The notes: a model not told the origin generated them from the letters alone. A DNA stretch of 64,000 nt from Aphodousia faecalis (GCA_018712705.1 DVGM01000033.1:1-64000); one strand, 5' to 3'; numbered from the stretch's first letter, positions 43,569 to 52,536 are shown. Made by a program: numbers and translations.

Positions 43569-45254
43569 TTAAACCAAAGAAACATACGACCACATCGCGA
43601 CCAAAATAATTTGACCGGTAACCACACGCAAGAACATCGCCAGAGGATAGACCGTGGAATAGGCAACGGCCGTTGCACTTTTTTCTGAAAGCGAAGCCGC
43701 GTAGGCCAATATCGGCGAATTTGTACAGGCACCGATCAACAATCCCAAAATGGTGTGATAGTTCATTTTGAGGAAAAGACGAGAAATAACACCGACCAAA
43801 ATTTGTGGCACAAACGTGATAATAAAGCCTATACCAACATACAAAAGACCGTTACCGGCAACGAGGCTATCGACAAAAGTACCACCAGCTGTCAAGCCAA
43901 CGCTCGCTAAAAAGAGCGAAATACCGATCTCTCTGACGGCTAAATTAGCCGCATTGGTGGTGTACGTTGCCAAGTGAAGTGTTGCTCCGAAACGCCCCAG
44001 TAAAATAGAGATAACCAAAGGGCCGCCCGCCAAACCTAACTTAATCGGCGTAGGCATTCCGGGAACCATCAATGGAATAGAGCCGACCAAGACACCCAAA
44101 GTAATACCCAGGAAAATAGCGGCTAAATTGGGCTGCTCCAACACCTTGGGGCGATTACCCACGATACCGGCTAACCGCTTAATGGCATTAATCGGGCCAA
44201 CACATTGCAAGATATCACCAACTTGCAAATGCATTTTGTCGTATGGGAATAATTCCATACCGGCTCGCCAAACGCGTGTAATGTGCACGCCATCGGTATT
44301 ACTCAACTCCAAGTCACCAACAGTTCGTCCATTCATTTCATTGCGTGTAACAATGACGCGCTGCCGCTCAATCGGAGAATGTTCCGTTGCCAAATCAATG
44401 CGATTGTCTTCCTGACCAAAAGCCGCAACAATATCCATCTTCTGTTCGGGCGTAGCCACTACACGAATCGTGTCTCCGTAATGCAGTACCGTATCGGCAA
44501 ATGGGCTGGTTATCTCACCTTTGTGTAAAAGGCGAGAACAAATAAAGGGCCTAGGAATACGACGGCGACATTCTCGAATGGTTAGGCCATCGAGCATATG
44601 GTTTGTGATGTATATGTGGAAAACCACAGGAGCTTGATTAATTTCTTTTTCTTCATCTTCCCATTGACGATCTTCTTGTTCCAAATCGACCCGAAACATC
44701 ACACGTAAAAGAATAGCGATGCCAATAATCGTCACCAGACCCAACGGATAGGCGCAGGCATAGGCAATGGCGATATCTTCACCGTGGTACCCCATATCTG
44801 CCAAGGCCTCTTTTGTAGCGCCCAACCCCGGTGTGCAAGTAATGGCCCCGTAGTGCACACCCAAAATTTGTGCCAGTGAAACATCATCACTGAAAATAAA
44901 GTACAAAATAACCGTTAGGGCAATACCCGTGAGGACTGTAAAAAGCATCAATCCATTTAAGACTAGGCCGACACTTTTAAAGGATGAAAAAAATGACGGT
45001 CCCACCTGTAGACCGACAAAGAAAATAAAAACAATCAGACCAAAGTCTCTGGTAAATCCCAAAACATCCGGATTAATCTTGACGCCAAAGTGCGCGAACA
45101 AAAGGCCTACAAACAAGACCCCAATGACGCCCAAAGAAATTCCCTTAACCTTTATTCGCCCTACCGCAAGTCCAATGGTAATAATAGCGGCATAAATCAG
45201 TGCAATATGAGCAATTGAATTTGTATCACTTAGGAGCGAATAGAACCATTCCAT
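43569..45254 (-). CDS. AspT/YidE-family antiporter, copy 1
   Basis: 561-aa membrane protein of the aspartate:alanine antiporter (AspT/YidE-YbjL) family. Two halves of about five helices each carry the duplicated motif: HYGAITCTPGLGATKEAL in half 1 and GACTNSPILAYAASL in half 2. A central cytosolic region holds two RCK_C (TrkA-C) domains, about residues 200-370. Such proteins exchange dicarboxylates or amino acids; in fermenters they can yield proton motive force. A closely similar gene lies at 60.4 kb. Substrate unknown. Confidence 0.87.
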   Translation of the reverse strand: MEWFYSLLSDTNSIAHIALIYAAIITIGLAVGRIKVKGISLGVIGVLFVGLLFAHFGVKINPDVLGFTRDFGLIVFIFFVGLQVGPSFFSSFKSVGLVLNGLMLFTVLTGIALTVILYFIFSDDVSLAQILGVHYGAITCTPGLGATKEALADMGYHGEDIAIAYACAYPLGLVTIIGIAILLRVMFRVDLEQEDRQWEDEEKEINQAPVVFHIYITNHMLDGLTIRECRRRIPRPFICSRLLHKGEITSPFADTVLHYGDTIRVVATPEQKMDIVAAFGQEDNRIDLATEHSPIERQRVIVTRNEMNGRTVGDLELSNTDGVHITRVWRAGMELFPYDKMHLQVGDILQCVGPINAIKRLAGIVGNRPKVLEQPNLAAIFLGITLGVLVGSIPLMVPGMPTPIKLGLAGGPLVISILLGRFGATLHLATYTTNAANLAVREIGISLFLASVGLTAGGTFVDSLVAGNGLLYVGIGFIITFVPQILVGVISRLFLKMNYHTILGLLIGACTNSPILAYAASLSEKSATAVAYSTVYPLAMFLRVVTGQIILVAMWSYVSLV

Positions 45255-45589
45255 AGTGTTCGTTGCCTTTATTAAAAGACCGTATGAACGGGGAAAATAA
45301 GCAAAATTACTTACAGGCGTAAGTGTAGGCGTTCAATACAAATTTCTCGATTAATGAATTCCCTTATATGGCAAGCGGATTAGTCAAAAAAACTGCAATC
45401 TTTTATCCATTCACTTTAATGTCTTGTTCTTCCGCTCTAGGTACGATTTTCATTAGGAAATGGCTTTGCGGATGTTCTCGGAGTATCTGTCGAAGCAACT
45501 TGCGCAAAGAACTTTCTCTCACTGAGTCAAGGAGGCCTAATTGGATCAGCCTTGATCACTCATTTTTGCAAAGCCTCCACACTCAGACT
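45255..45589. other. Intergenic region with a possible gene remnant
   Basis: No intact gene. On the + strand an open stretch around 45450-45660 reads LGNGFADVLGVSVEATCAK and GGLIGSALITHF, which looks protein-like and recalls the TMEM65-type motif (GN-x-x-SDxxG). It lacks a start and has an in-frame stop just upstream. Likely a decayed fragment, weakly supported. Confidence 0.3.
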
Positions 45590-46038
45590 TTATGGTTTTC
45601 TCATAAACAAAATGGGAAAAGTTCCCCTGTGTTCATCTATCGCCGATCGATCGTAAACTTCAAATCCCATGTGCTCATAAAATCCTATTGCCGCTGATTT
45701 TGCTCGTTAACCACCACATCGGTAATTGGATAAAGGGACATGGTCTCTTGTATCAATTTCTTGCCAAGACCGTGTCCGCGATACTGAGTAGCAATAAAAA
45801 GCATTTCAATCTTTTGACCGGAAATTCCAAGAAAACCGTGTATTGAACCCGTATTTTCTCGCGCGACAAATAAATGTGGAACTGCCTTTATGGCATGGGG
45901 AACATAGAGTTTGATTGTTTCAATATCTGCATGTGTTAAGAAAGAATGAGTAGCCCGCACAGAATCTTCCCAAATATCCACTAATTCACTCACCAGTACA
46001 TCTGTTCTTTGGTTGTTTTTTAATTCGCAAATGATCAT
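45590..46038 (-). pseudogene. GNAT acetyltransferase, frameshifted near its 3' end
   Basis: GNAT-family N-acetyltransferase. Acetyl-CoA loop is seen in IEMLFIATQYRGHGLGKKLI. The frame ends at 45685 after NEQNQRQ. One base restored at 45690-45693 gives NQRAIGFYEHMGFEVYDRS and runs to a stop at 45590, the standard C-terminal GNAT motif (FYEKxGF). The missing base is probably a G in CGG(G). Without the shift the protein would be about 149 aa. Substrate unknown. A 1-nt sequence error is possible. Confidence 0.82.
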
Positions 46039-46089
46039 TCTTCAATTAAAAAAAATTCCGCATCAGTCTTAACTGTGCGGAAAGTTGCT

Positions 46090-46165
46090 TGGTGCCCGTT
46101 GACTGACTCGAACAGACGACCTACCGCTTACAAGGCGGTTGCTCTACCAACTGAGCTAAACGGGC
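46090..46165 (-). tRNA. tRNA-Thr (TGT)
   Basis: 76-nt tRNA with CCA encoded. Acceptor GCCCGTT pairs with AACGGGC. Anticodon stem ACCGC/GCGGT holds loop CTTGTAA (anticodon TGT). The T-arm is CTGTTCGAGTCAG. It begins 13 nt after the sspB stop codon, so it may be cotranscribed with sspAB. Confidence 0.96.
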
Positions 46166-46178
46166 ATCAAAGAAGCGC

Positions 46179-46559
46179 TTATTTTACACGAGAAAAAACC
46201 GGTTTGGGAGGGGTCGGTTTAATTTCTTCATCCTCGGGTTCATCACTATTAGGACTGAACATCATCCCCTTATTCGGCTCTTCTTGCGGAAACATTCCGG
46301 CAATGTTGCGATAAGGAACCCGACAACGCAATGCCTTTTCTCCAAAACGGGCCTCAAAGCTAATTTCTCGATCATCAAAAGTTAAGTTATGGGTAGCCTC
46401 AGAGGATATGTCGAAAATAATTTGTCCGTCTTCGACAAACTCCTGAGGCACTACGCAATTATCATCGACCCGTACGAGAACATAGGGTGTCAACCCCACG
46501 TCCGTGCACCAATTCCAAATGGCTTGAACCAAATAGGACTTAATGGATGGTCTTGACAT
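46179..46559 (-). CDS. sspB: ClpXP specificity-enhancing factor SspB
   Basis: 126-aa adaptor that carries ssrA-tagged proteins to ClpXP. N-terminal domain SRPSIKSYLVQAIWNWCTD and YVLVRVDD, PQEFVEDGQIIFDIS, and a flexible tail ending with the ClpX-binding PPKPVFSRVK. All parts are present. Directly downstream of sspA (21 nt). Confidence 0.93.
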   Translation of the reverse strand: MSRPSIKSYLVQAIWNWCTDVGLTPYVLVRVDDNCVVPQEFVEDGQIIFDISSEATHNLTFDDREISFEARFGEKALRCRVPYRNIAGMFPQEEPNKGMMFSPNSDEPEDEEIKPTPPKPVFSRVK

Positions 46560-46580
46560 AATCGAAAAACCTTTCTTTAT

Positions 46581-47183
46581 TTAGCGGCGCATCACTTTTT
46601 CTGACGGCGTCATGGAGTCAATAAAAGACTGACGCGAGAAAAGTCGCTCGGCGTACTTATGCAACGGAGCTGCAGACTTGGGCAACTCAATACCGTAAAC
46701 ACCCAAACGCCACAACAACGGAGCCATCACGACATCTAACATCGTGAAGTCTTCACCGAAGATGTATTTATTCTTCGTGAAAATCGGAGCCATCGCCGTC
46801 AATTGGTCGCGAATATTTGTACGTGCGATTTCTTTGGCAGCCTCGTCAGCCTGACGGGATTCAAGTGTCTTCACATGAGTGAACAGCTCACGTTCAAAAT
46901 TGAACATAAACAGACGAACCCGAGCACGCAATACGGGCTCAGCCGGCATCAATTGCGGGTGCGGGAAACGTTCATCCAAATATTCACAGATGATATTGGC
47001 TTCGTAGAGGAAAAATTCACGTTCGACCAAAACCGGTACTTCACCGTAAGGATTCATCGTGAGGATATCGGCCGGAATGTTATTAACGTCAACATCACGA
47101 ATTTCAAAGTCCATTCCCTTTTCATACAAAAGGAAACGGCAACGGTGAGAAAACGGGCACGTCGTACCGGAATACAAAATCAT
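46581..47183 (-). CDS. sspA: Stringent starvation protein A (GST fold)
   Basis: 200-aa protein from ATG 47183 with AAGGAG. GST-like fold: MILYSGTTCPFSHRCRFLL, YGEVPVLVEREFFLYEANII. SspA binds RNA polymerase and supports stress and acid responses. In relatives petABC lies just upstream; here nif3 is next. Confidence 0.92.
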   Translation of the reverse strand: MILYSGTTCPFSHRCRFLLYEKGMDFEIRDVDVNNIPADILTMNPYGEVPVLVEREFFLYEANIICEYLDERFPHPQLMPAEPVLRARVRLFMFNFERELFTHVKTLESRQADEAAKEIARTNIRDQLTAMAPIFTKNKYIFGEDFTMLDVVMAPLLWRLGVYGIELPKSAAPLHKYAERLFSRQSFIDSMTPSEKVMRR

Positions 47184-47330
47184 CTCTAACTCCTTGGTGT
47201 GCAAAAAACTTAATCACAACAAATCGTTAATCTGTGCTCCAAACACAAAAAAGCACACCGTTTTTTAATTTTAAAAGGTTCAGCGAAAAAACGCCATCGA
47301 AAAGCCATTTTTCCCTTAAAAATCATTTAA

Positions 47331-48074
47331 TTAGATTGGATTTTCATCGTCGACAAAAATACACTCCAATCCATGGTTTTCACCAAGCCAATCGCTAAGC
47401 GCCTTTATGCCCAAACGTTCAGTGGCATGATGCCCGCAAACCAAAAACGGAACATGCATTTCTCGGGCTAAATGGGTGGTCCGCTCAGTTGCTTCCCCAC
47501 TTATATAAGCATCAGCTCCCATGGCAATCGCTTCTTCAAAGAAGTCTTCCGCCGCACCAGAGCACCAGGCCAATCGAGAAACGGTCTTGGTTTGATCTCC
47601 CAACACCAAAGGTGAACGGTTCAAACTTTTTTCTAAATGAGAAGCTAGCGCCTGCACCGTGATCGGCGGCACAAGACCACTCCAAATAAAGCTATTCTCC
47701 CCACCCTGGGCTACATCCGTGGCCGCTAACAATTGGGCCATCTGAGCGTTATTGCCCAAAGTAGCATGAGCATCAAGCGGCAAGTGATAGGCAACTAAAT
47801 TGATTTCCCCGCTCATGAGTGTTTTCAGACGACGGTACTTTGTTGCGACGACTGCCGGATTTTCACCTCGCCAAAACCAGCCATGGTGAACCAACAGAGC
47901 ATCGGCTTTTAAAGCAAGGGCCTGATCCAGCACGTTCTGTGTAGCGGAGACCGCTGTCACAATACGCGATATCTCGCTTTTGCCCTCAACCTGCAAACCA
48001 TTCGGAGCGTAATCTTTAAAAAGTTCAGGGTGCAAAAGATCGTCGAGGATTTTAATCAGATGTTGTCTTTGCAT
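47331..48074 (-). CDS. Nif3-like dinuclear metal-centre protein (YbgI/GTP cyclohydrolase-like)
   Basis: 247-aa Nif3/YbgI family protein, a toroidal hexamer with a dinuclear metal site. Ligand motifs LLVHHGWFW, AYHLPLDAH, and the late CGHHATERLG are visible. Biological role not well established. Good site GGAGAAG. Sits between tatC and sspA, as in other beta-proteobacteria, but without petABC on its sspA side. Confidence 0.9.
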   Translation of the reverse strand: MQRQHLIKILDDLLHPELFKDYAPNGLQVEGKSEISRIVTAVSATQNVLDQALALKADALLVHHGWFWRGENPAVVATKYRRLKTLMSGEINLVAYHLPLDAHATLGNNAQMAQLLAATDVAQGGENSFIWSGLVPPITVQALASHLEKSLNRSPLVLGDQTKTVSRLAWCSGAAEDFFEEAIAMGADAYISGEATERTTHLAREMHVPFLVCGHHATERLGIKALSDWLGENHGLECIFVDDENPI

Positions 48075-48117
48075 AGGACTTCTCCGCTTATCATTTGGAG
48101 AAAAAAATAGACTGTGG

Positions 48118-48897
48118 TTAAGCCTCGCCGGCGTCTTCCTTCTTACCGCAAAGCCTTACACACCACAACCCTACTTGATAGAGCACAACCAAGGGAACAG
48201 CCAACAAACACTGACTCATCACATCAGGTGGAGTCACAATTGCCGCCACCACAAAGGCTCCCACAATAACGTAAGGACGTATTTTGCACATACGCTCGTA
48301 ACTGGCCACTCCCATTCGATTTAGGACCATCACGACGATGGGCACTTCAAAGGAAATCCCAAAAGCCACAAACATGGTGATGACGAAACTGAAATAGGCA
48401 TCAATGTCAGGGGCAAAATTAACGCTTTCCGGACTAAAGCCTGCGATAAACATAAAGACCATCCGGAAAACGATGAAGTAGCAGTAAAGCATCCCCAAAG
48501 CAAACATCACGATGCTTGAGGCAAGAATCGGAAAAATTAAACGTTTTTCTCGCTTGTAAAGTCCTGGCGCAATAAAAGCCCAAACCTGATACAACACATA
48601 AGGAAGCGCAATTAGAAAAGCCAAAAACAGGGTGACTTTCAACGGAACAAAAAAGGGAGCCACGACACCTGTTGAGAGCATTTTGACTCCTTGAGGCAAG
48701 GCCGCCATCAGCGGCTGACTCAAAAGGTCAAAAATATGCTTCATGAATGGAGAAAGCACGGCAAAAACAACAAGCACACTCACCGCGGCCCGCACCAGCC
48801 GGCTTCTGAGCTCCAGCAAATGCGACATCAGAGGTTGTTCGCGATCAACCTCTTCGTCTTCCGGGCTTTCATAAGTTAACTTTTTGTTGTCAGCCAT
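48118..48897 (-). CDS. tatC: Sec-independent translocase TatC
   Basis: 259-aa six-helix receptor for twin-arginine signal peptides. Start 48897 has GAG upstream; ATG 48909, which overlaps the tatB stop codon, would add four residues. LMSHLLELRSRLVRA and FGISFEVPIVVMVLNRMG carry the conserved Glu residues of the family. Together with tatA and tatB it forms a complete Tat system, needed for the KR-type flavodoxin and possibly DsbL seen in this window. Confidence 0.94.
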   Translation of the reverse strand: MADNKKLTYESPEDEEVDREQPLMSHLLELRSRLVRAAVSVLVVFAVLSPFMKHIFDLLSQPLMAALPQGVKMLSTGVVAPFFVPLKVTLFLAFLIALPYVLYQVWAFIAPGLYKREKRLIFPILASSIVMFALGMLYCYFIVFRMVFMFIAGFSPESVNFAPDIDAYFSFVITMFVAFGISFEVPIVVMVLNRMGVASYERMCKIRPYVIVGAFVVAAIVTPPDVMSQCLLAVPLVVLYQVGLWCVRLCGKKEDAGEA

Positions 48898-48905
48898 CTG
48901 TTTTC

Positions 48906-49514
48906 TCATCGATAAATACGCGGACGGTTGACTCGAGCCCTCGGCGCATAACGCCTGTTATAACCTCCGAGAGTCTTACGAGGCAATGCCATTTCGCGGC
49001 GAAGCTCTTCCAATTCCGCAATCACATCATCAAGTGAGGGACTGGGTTTATAACGGCGCGGAACATATTGCGAGCGATAAGCATCGGAGCTGCTCGGGTC
49101 AACTTCCCAACTGAAAGGACTTGGCGATTCGCTGCGAGAGGTTTCAAGCGTTGCCTCGGCTTGATTAAATTGGGTATAGGGATCCGACGACTCTGCCACT
49201 TCAGTTGAAGAAATGCCAGAAACTTCATCAAGAGCGTGATTGACGTCTTTTGCTTGTTCGGTCAATGCCGTTTGAACATCGCTGACTGACCGCCTCAATC
49301 CGGCCGCAGACGAAGCGATATCATCTCGAAGCTTCTTAATTTCCGCCAACTGAGATTCTCGCTCGAACTCCCCTTTTACCTGTGAAATATAGCTCTGAGC
49401 TTTGGCAAAAAAACGCCCCGCGGCCCTAGCTACCTCAGGCATTTTTTCAGGCTCAAGGACAACCAGAGCAACCACTCCGATAACCAGAATTTCAGTAAAA
49501 CCGAGATCAAACAT
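48906..49514 (-). CDS. tatB: Sec-independent translocase TatB
   Basis: 202 aa from ATG 49514. N-terminal membrane helix FDLGFTEILVIGVVALVVL with the conserved Glu, hinge PEKMPEVARAAG, an amphipathic helix, then a long low-complexity tail. The tail is longer than in E. coli. Overlaps tatC by 4 nt if tatC begins at 48909. Confidence 0.92.
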   Translation of the reverse strand: MFDLGFTEILVIGVVALVVLEPEKMPEVARAAGRFFAKAQSYISQVKGEFERESQLAEIKKLRDDIASSAAGLRRSVSDVQTALTEQAKDVNHALDEVSGISSTEVAESSDPYTQFNQAEATLETSRSESPSPFSWEVDPSSSDAYRSQYVPRRYKPSPSLDDVIAELEELRREMALPRKTLGGYNRRYAPRARVNRPRIYR

Positions 49515-49573
49515 ATCAAACAAAAAGCGGGCGAAGAACCTTCAGATCCCCGCCCAGAGCTTTCCGTTAAATC

Positions 49574-49801
49574 CTATTTTTTAGCCTCGGTCTTTTCCTT
49601 AGCGGTCACATCAACCGTATTGGCGTTGGCATCATTGGCGACTTTCTTCGGCTCTTCTTCCTGACCTTCCTTGAGGCCTTCTTTAAAGCCCTTAATGCCG
49701 CCACCTAAGTCACGTCCCAAGTTTTTCAACTTGCTCGTACCAAAAACCAACACGACGATCACTAAAACGATCAACCAATGCCAAATGGAAAAACTTCCCA
49801 T
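49574..49801 (-). CDS. tatA: Sec-independent translocase TatA
   Basis: 75-aa pore-forming Tat subunit. One N-terminal helix SIWHWLIVLVIVVLVFG, FGTSKLKNLGRDLGGGIKGF amphipathic helix, charged tail. Site AGGAG. Confidence 0.95.
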   Translation of the reverse strand: MGSFSIWHWLIVLVIVVLVFGTSKLKNLGRDLGGGIKGFKEGLKEGQEEEPKKVANDANANTVDVTAKEKTEAKK

Positions 49802-49804
49802 CTT

Positions 49805-50146
49805 TTAACTCCTACGCGGCCACGGTTGCGGGCCACCCATGACATGAATATGCAAATGGCCGACTTCCTGACCGCCATCACGACCCGTATTGATCACGAC
49901 ACGGAAACCATTCTGGCAGCCCTGCTCCTTGGCCAACTGAGGTACCAAAGCAAGCATTTTACCCAAAAGGGGCGTGTCTTCGGGTTGAGCTTCAGCCAAA
50001 GACACCAAATGTTTTTTCGGAATCAACAAAAAATGAATCGGCGCAGAAGGATTAATATCATGAAACGCCAACACGTCCTCATCTTCATAAACCTTCTTGC
50101 AAGGGATCTCTCCCTTGATGATTTTGCAAAAGATGCAGTCTTGCAT
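49805..50146 (-). CDS. hinT: HIT-family nucleotide hydrolase (HinT)
   Basis: 113-aa histidine-triad protein that hydrolyses adenosine phosphoramidates. CIFCKIIKGEIPCKKVYED at the N-terminus and the triad GHLHIHVMGG are intact. In beta-proteobacteria the his operon precedes it; here murA is 28 nt upstream. Site AAAGGAAA. Confidence 0.94.
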   Translation of the reverse strand: MQDCIFCKIIKGEIPCKKVYEDEDVLAFHDINPSAPIHFLLIPKKHLVSLAEAQPEDTPLLGKMLALVPQLAKEQGCQNGFRVVINTGRDGGQEVGHLHIHVMGGPQPWPRRS

Positions 50147-50173
50147 AGTGTTTTCCTTTTTTAAATCCTTGCA

Positions 50174-51430
50174 TCAGGCAATACGCTCAATCTGAGCACC
50201 CAATGCTGCCAATTTTACTTCCATATGGTCGTATCCACGATCCAAATGATAGATACGATCGACTATTGTTTCACCCTTGGCGACAAGACCGGCAATGACA
50301 AGCGAGGCGGAAGCGCGCAAATCCGTAGCCATTACATTAGCCCCTGACAACGCTTCTACACCCGTTACCACAGCCGTATGACCATCGACCGTAATATTGG
50401 CTCCAAGTCGTTGAAGTTCGGGAACATGCATGAAACGATTTTCAAAAATGGTTTCAGTAATTCGACCGGTACCTTCGGCGATGGTGTCAAGAGCCATAAA
50501 TTGCGCTTGCATGTCTGTCGGGAATCCCGGGTGAGGAACCGTCCGTACGCTCACAGCCTTGGGACGCTTATCAATACTTACTCGTATCCAATCATCACCG
50601 GTCTGAACAGTCGCACCCGCTTCTCTTAATTTTTCCAACACAATATCAAGCGTGTGGGGAGCGGCATGTGTTACCGTCACATCGCCTCTGGTCATCAACG
50701 CGGCCACCAAGAAACTTCCCGTCTCAATACGGTCCGGCAAGACAGAATGAGTTGCGCCGTGCAGCTCTGAGACGCCTTCCACTTCAATAACCGGCGTTCC
50801 GGCTCCTCGGATTTTCGCGCCCATGGCAATCAGGCAGTTGGCCAAATCAACCACTTCCGGTTCACGGGCGGCATTTTCAATAACCGTTGTCCCTTCCGCA
50901 AGCGTGGCGGCCATCAAAAGATTTTCTGTACCGGTTACTGTCACCATGTCGGTAACAATATGAGCACCTTTCAATCGTTTGGCTTTCGCAACCACATAAC
51001 CGTGATCAATAACGACTTCAGCTCCTAAGGTTTGCAGGCCTTTAATATGCTGATCGACCGGTCTGGCACCAATAGCGCAGCCGCCTGGCAGCGACACTCT
51101 TGCCTCACCGAAACGGGCAAGCATCGGTCCTAAAGTAACGATGGAAGCTCGCATCGTTTTCACAAGTTCATAGGGAGCCGTCAGTGTCGTCAAACTCTTC
51201 GCATTAAGTCTCACCGTTTCTGTATCTGACGGACGTTCAACGGTCATTCCTAAGCCGCTTAGCAATTTGCCCATTGTCCGAATATCCGACAGATGCGGCA
51301 CGTTATGCAAGACCAAATCATCGGCCGTTAAAAGAGAAGCCGCCAAAATCGGCAAAGCCGCATTTTTTGCTCCCGATGCCTTTACTTCACCTTTGAGGCG
51401 GCAGCCGCCTGTAACTTTCAGTTTTTCCAT
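50174..51430 (-). CDS. murA: UDP-N-acetylglucosamine 1-carboxyvinyltransferase
   Basis: 418-aa enzyme, first committed step of peptidoglycan synthesis, target of fosfomycin. ATG 51430 (MEKLKVTGG) fits the family; the frame goes back to 51475. GEVKASGAKNAALPIL and the active-site loop GGCAIGARPVDQH with its reactive Cys are intact, so fosfomycin sensitivity at target level would be expected. Follows mlaB; precedes hinT, with no his genes in between. Confidence 0.97.
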   Translation of the reverse strand: MEKLKVTGGCRLKGEVKASGAKNAALPILAASLLTADDLVLHNVPHLSDIRTMGKLLSGLGMTVERPSDTETVRLNAKSLTTLTAPYELVKTMRASIVTLGPMLARFGEARVSLPGGCAIGARPVDQHIKGLQTLGAEVVIDHGYVVAKAKRLKGAHIVTDMVTVTGTENLLMAATLAEGTTVIENAAREPEVVDLANCLIAMGAKIRGAGTPVIEVEGVSELHGATHSVLPDRIETGSFLVAALMTRGDVTVTHAAPHTLDIVLEKLREAGATVQTGDDWIRVSIDKRPKAVSVRTVPHPGFPTDMQAQFMALDTIAEGTGRITETIFENRFMHVPELQRLGANITVDGHTAVVTGVEALSGANVMATDLRASASLVIAGLVAKGETIVDRIYHLDRGYDHMEVKLAALGAQIERIA

Positions 51431-51542
51431 AGCTTTTCGATTTATCTCAGAGCCGCCAACGACGTACCTGTTCAATCATAATAAAAAACGATTTTTTATC
51501 TGCCTTCCAACGGATAATTTTGTTGCCAAAATTTTCAATTGA

Positions 51543-51842
51543 TTAGATCTGAGCAGTGGAAGTCTTTTCACAATACGGGCGAATCAGTTCTCGAACACCG
51601 TAAAGCTTAGCCAAACTCCACATGCCTTCAGGCAAATTGACAATTTTTGCTTGTAACTTCTGCTGTTGAGCTTGTTGAAGCCACTTCAGGATCAAGGCCA
51701 AAAGAGCACTGTCGGCATTTCGAACCCCGGAACAATCAAACACCGCGTCCGACTGATCCAGAGCTCGCTTGGCCAACTCTTCCCAATGTCCAATATCCTC
51801 AAACGTTACCGTTTCTTGATCAATTTTCATATTGAATTTCAT
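51543..51842 (-). CDS. mlaB: STAS-domain protein MlaB
   Basis: 99-aa STAS-domain protein (start ATG 51842; ATG 51830 is an alternative). DAVFDCSGVRNADSALLALI carries the Ser/Asp pattern of STAS domains. MlaB binds the MlaF ATPase and supports its stability and activity. Last gene of the mla operon. A 7-bp hairpin lies directly before the start. Confidence 0.82.
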   Translation of the reverse strand: MKFNMKIDQETVTFEDIGHWEELAKRALDQSDAVFDCSGVRNADSALLALILKWLQQAQQQKLQAKIVNLPEGMWSLAKLYGVRELIRPYCEKTSTAQI

Positions 51843-51844
51843 CA

Positions 51845-51864
51845 CCCGAGGTTTCACCCTCGGG
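51845..51864 (-). other. Hairpin before mlaB
   Basis: CCCGAGG / CCTCGGG perfect 7-bp stem with a 6-nt loop, between mlaC and mlaB and ending 2 nt from ATG 51842. No T-run. It may lower mlaB translation or stabilise the upstream message. Confidence 0.6.
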
Positions 51865-51881
51865 CAACTTCCACATTTTTC

Positions 51882-52523
51882 TTACTTTTTGGCCGTTTCA
51901 GGGTGATCTACACGGTCCTGCATTCGACGAATCAACCCTTCAATGCCTTCCTGTGCAGCGATATTGCCGTACTGGTTACGATAATTGCTGACAAGCCACA
52001 CGCCTTCGACATTAACATCAATAACCTTCCAGCCCTGATCTTTGATATTGCGAAGACGGTAAACCATCTGCACTTCCGGTTTACCGGGATCAGAAATAGA
52101 ACTCATCCCCGTTCTGACAATGGCTTCGGTTCCATCATTTTGTCCGCGAGGCAAAATACGAACTTTTTGATCTTTAGCCATGCTCAGCCCGCCGGAATAA
52201 ACCTGGATGAGCGTTTCACGGAATAAATGCTGCAATTGTTCACGCTGCTCAGGCGTTGCTTGGCGCCATTTCGGACCAACGGCCATACGAGTCATTCTCA
52301 GGAAATCGACAGCAGGCATCATTTTTTCATCAACCAAGGCTTCCACAGCCTTTTTTTCGCCTTGCTGCAGTTTAGGATCTTTCTTAATTGCATCCAAAAT
52401 TTCGTTGGAAACCTTAAGAACGAACTCTTCGGGAGATTGTGTACTCGGAGCTGAGGCTGCAGGCAATGCAGCACAAGTCAGCGCCAAACACCCGACAAAC
52501 GCCATAAAAACACGACGCAACAT
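51882..52523 (-). CDS. mlaC: Periplasmic phospholipid shuttle MlaC
   Basis: 213-aa periplasmic lipid carrier. ATG 52523 follows AAGGAG and begins a signal peptide (MLRRVFMAFVGCLALTCAALPAASA). The MlaC/Ttg2D fold is seen in VDFLRMTRMAVGPKWRQATPEQREQ (residues split here) and VDVNVEGVWLVSNYRNQY. It ferries phospholipids between MlaA and the MlaFEDB complex. Confidence 0.92.
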   Translation of the reverse strand: MLRRVFMAFVGCLALTCAALPAASAPSTQSPEEFVLKVSNEILDAIKKDPKLQQGEKKAVEALVDEKMMPAVDFLRMTRMAVGPKWRQATPEQREQLQHLFRETLIQVYSGGLSMAKDQKVRILPRGQNDGTEAIVRTGMSSISDPGKPEVQMVYRLRNIKDQGWKVIDVNVEGVWLVSNYRNQYGNIAAQEGIEGLIRRMQDRVDHPETAKK

Positions 52524-52536
52524 AGGATTTTCTCCT

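Noticed and set aside
34995..45323. Shared 11-mer ACAGGCGTAAG at 34995 and 45313
   Set aside because: A match of this length is expected by chance in 64 kb, and the surroundings differ.
46075..46314. Open frame across tRNA-Thr and the sspB end
   Set aside because: It reads through the tRNA on the wrong strand.
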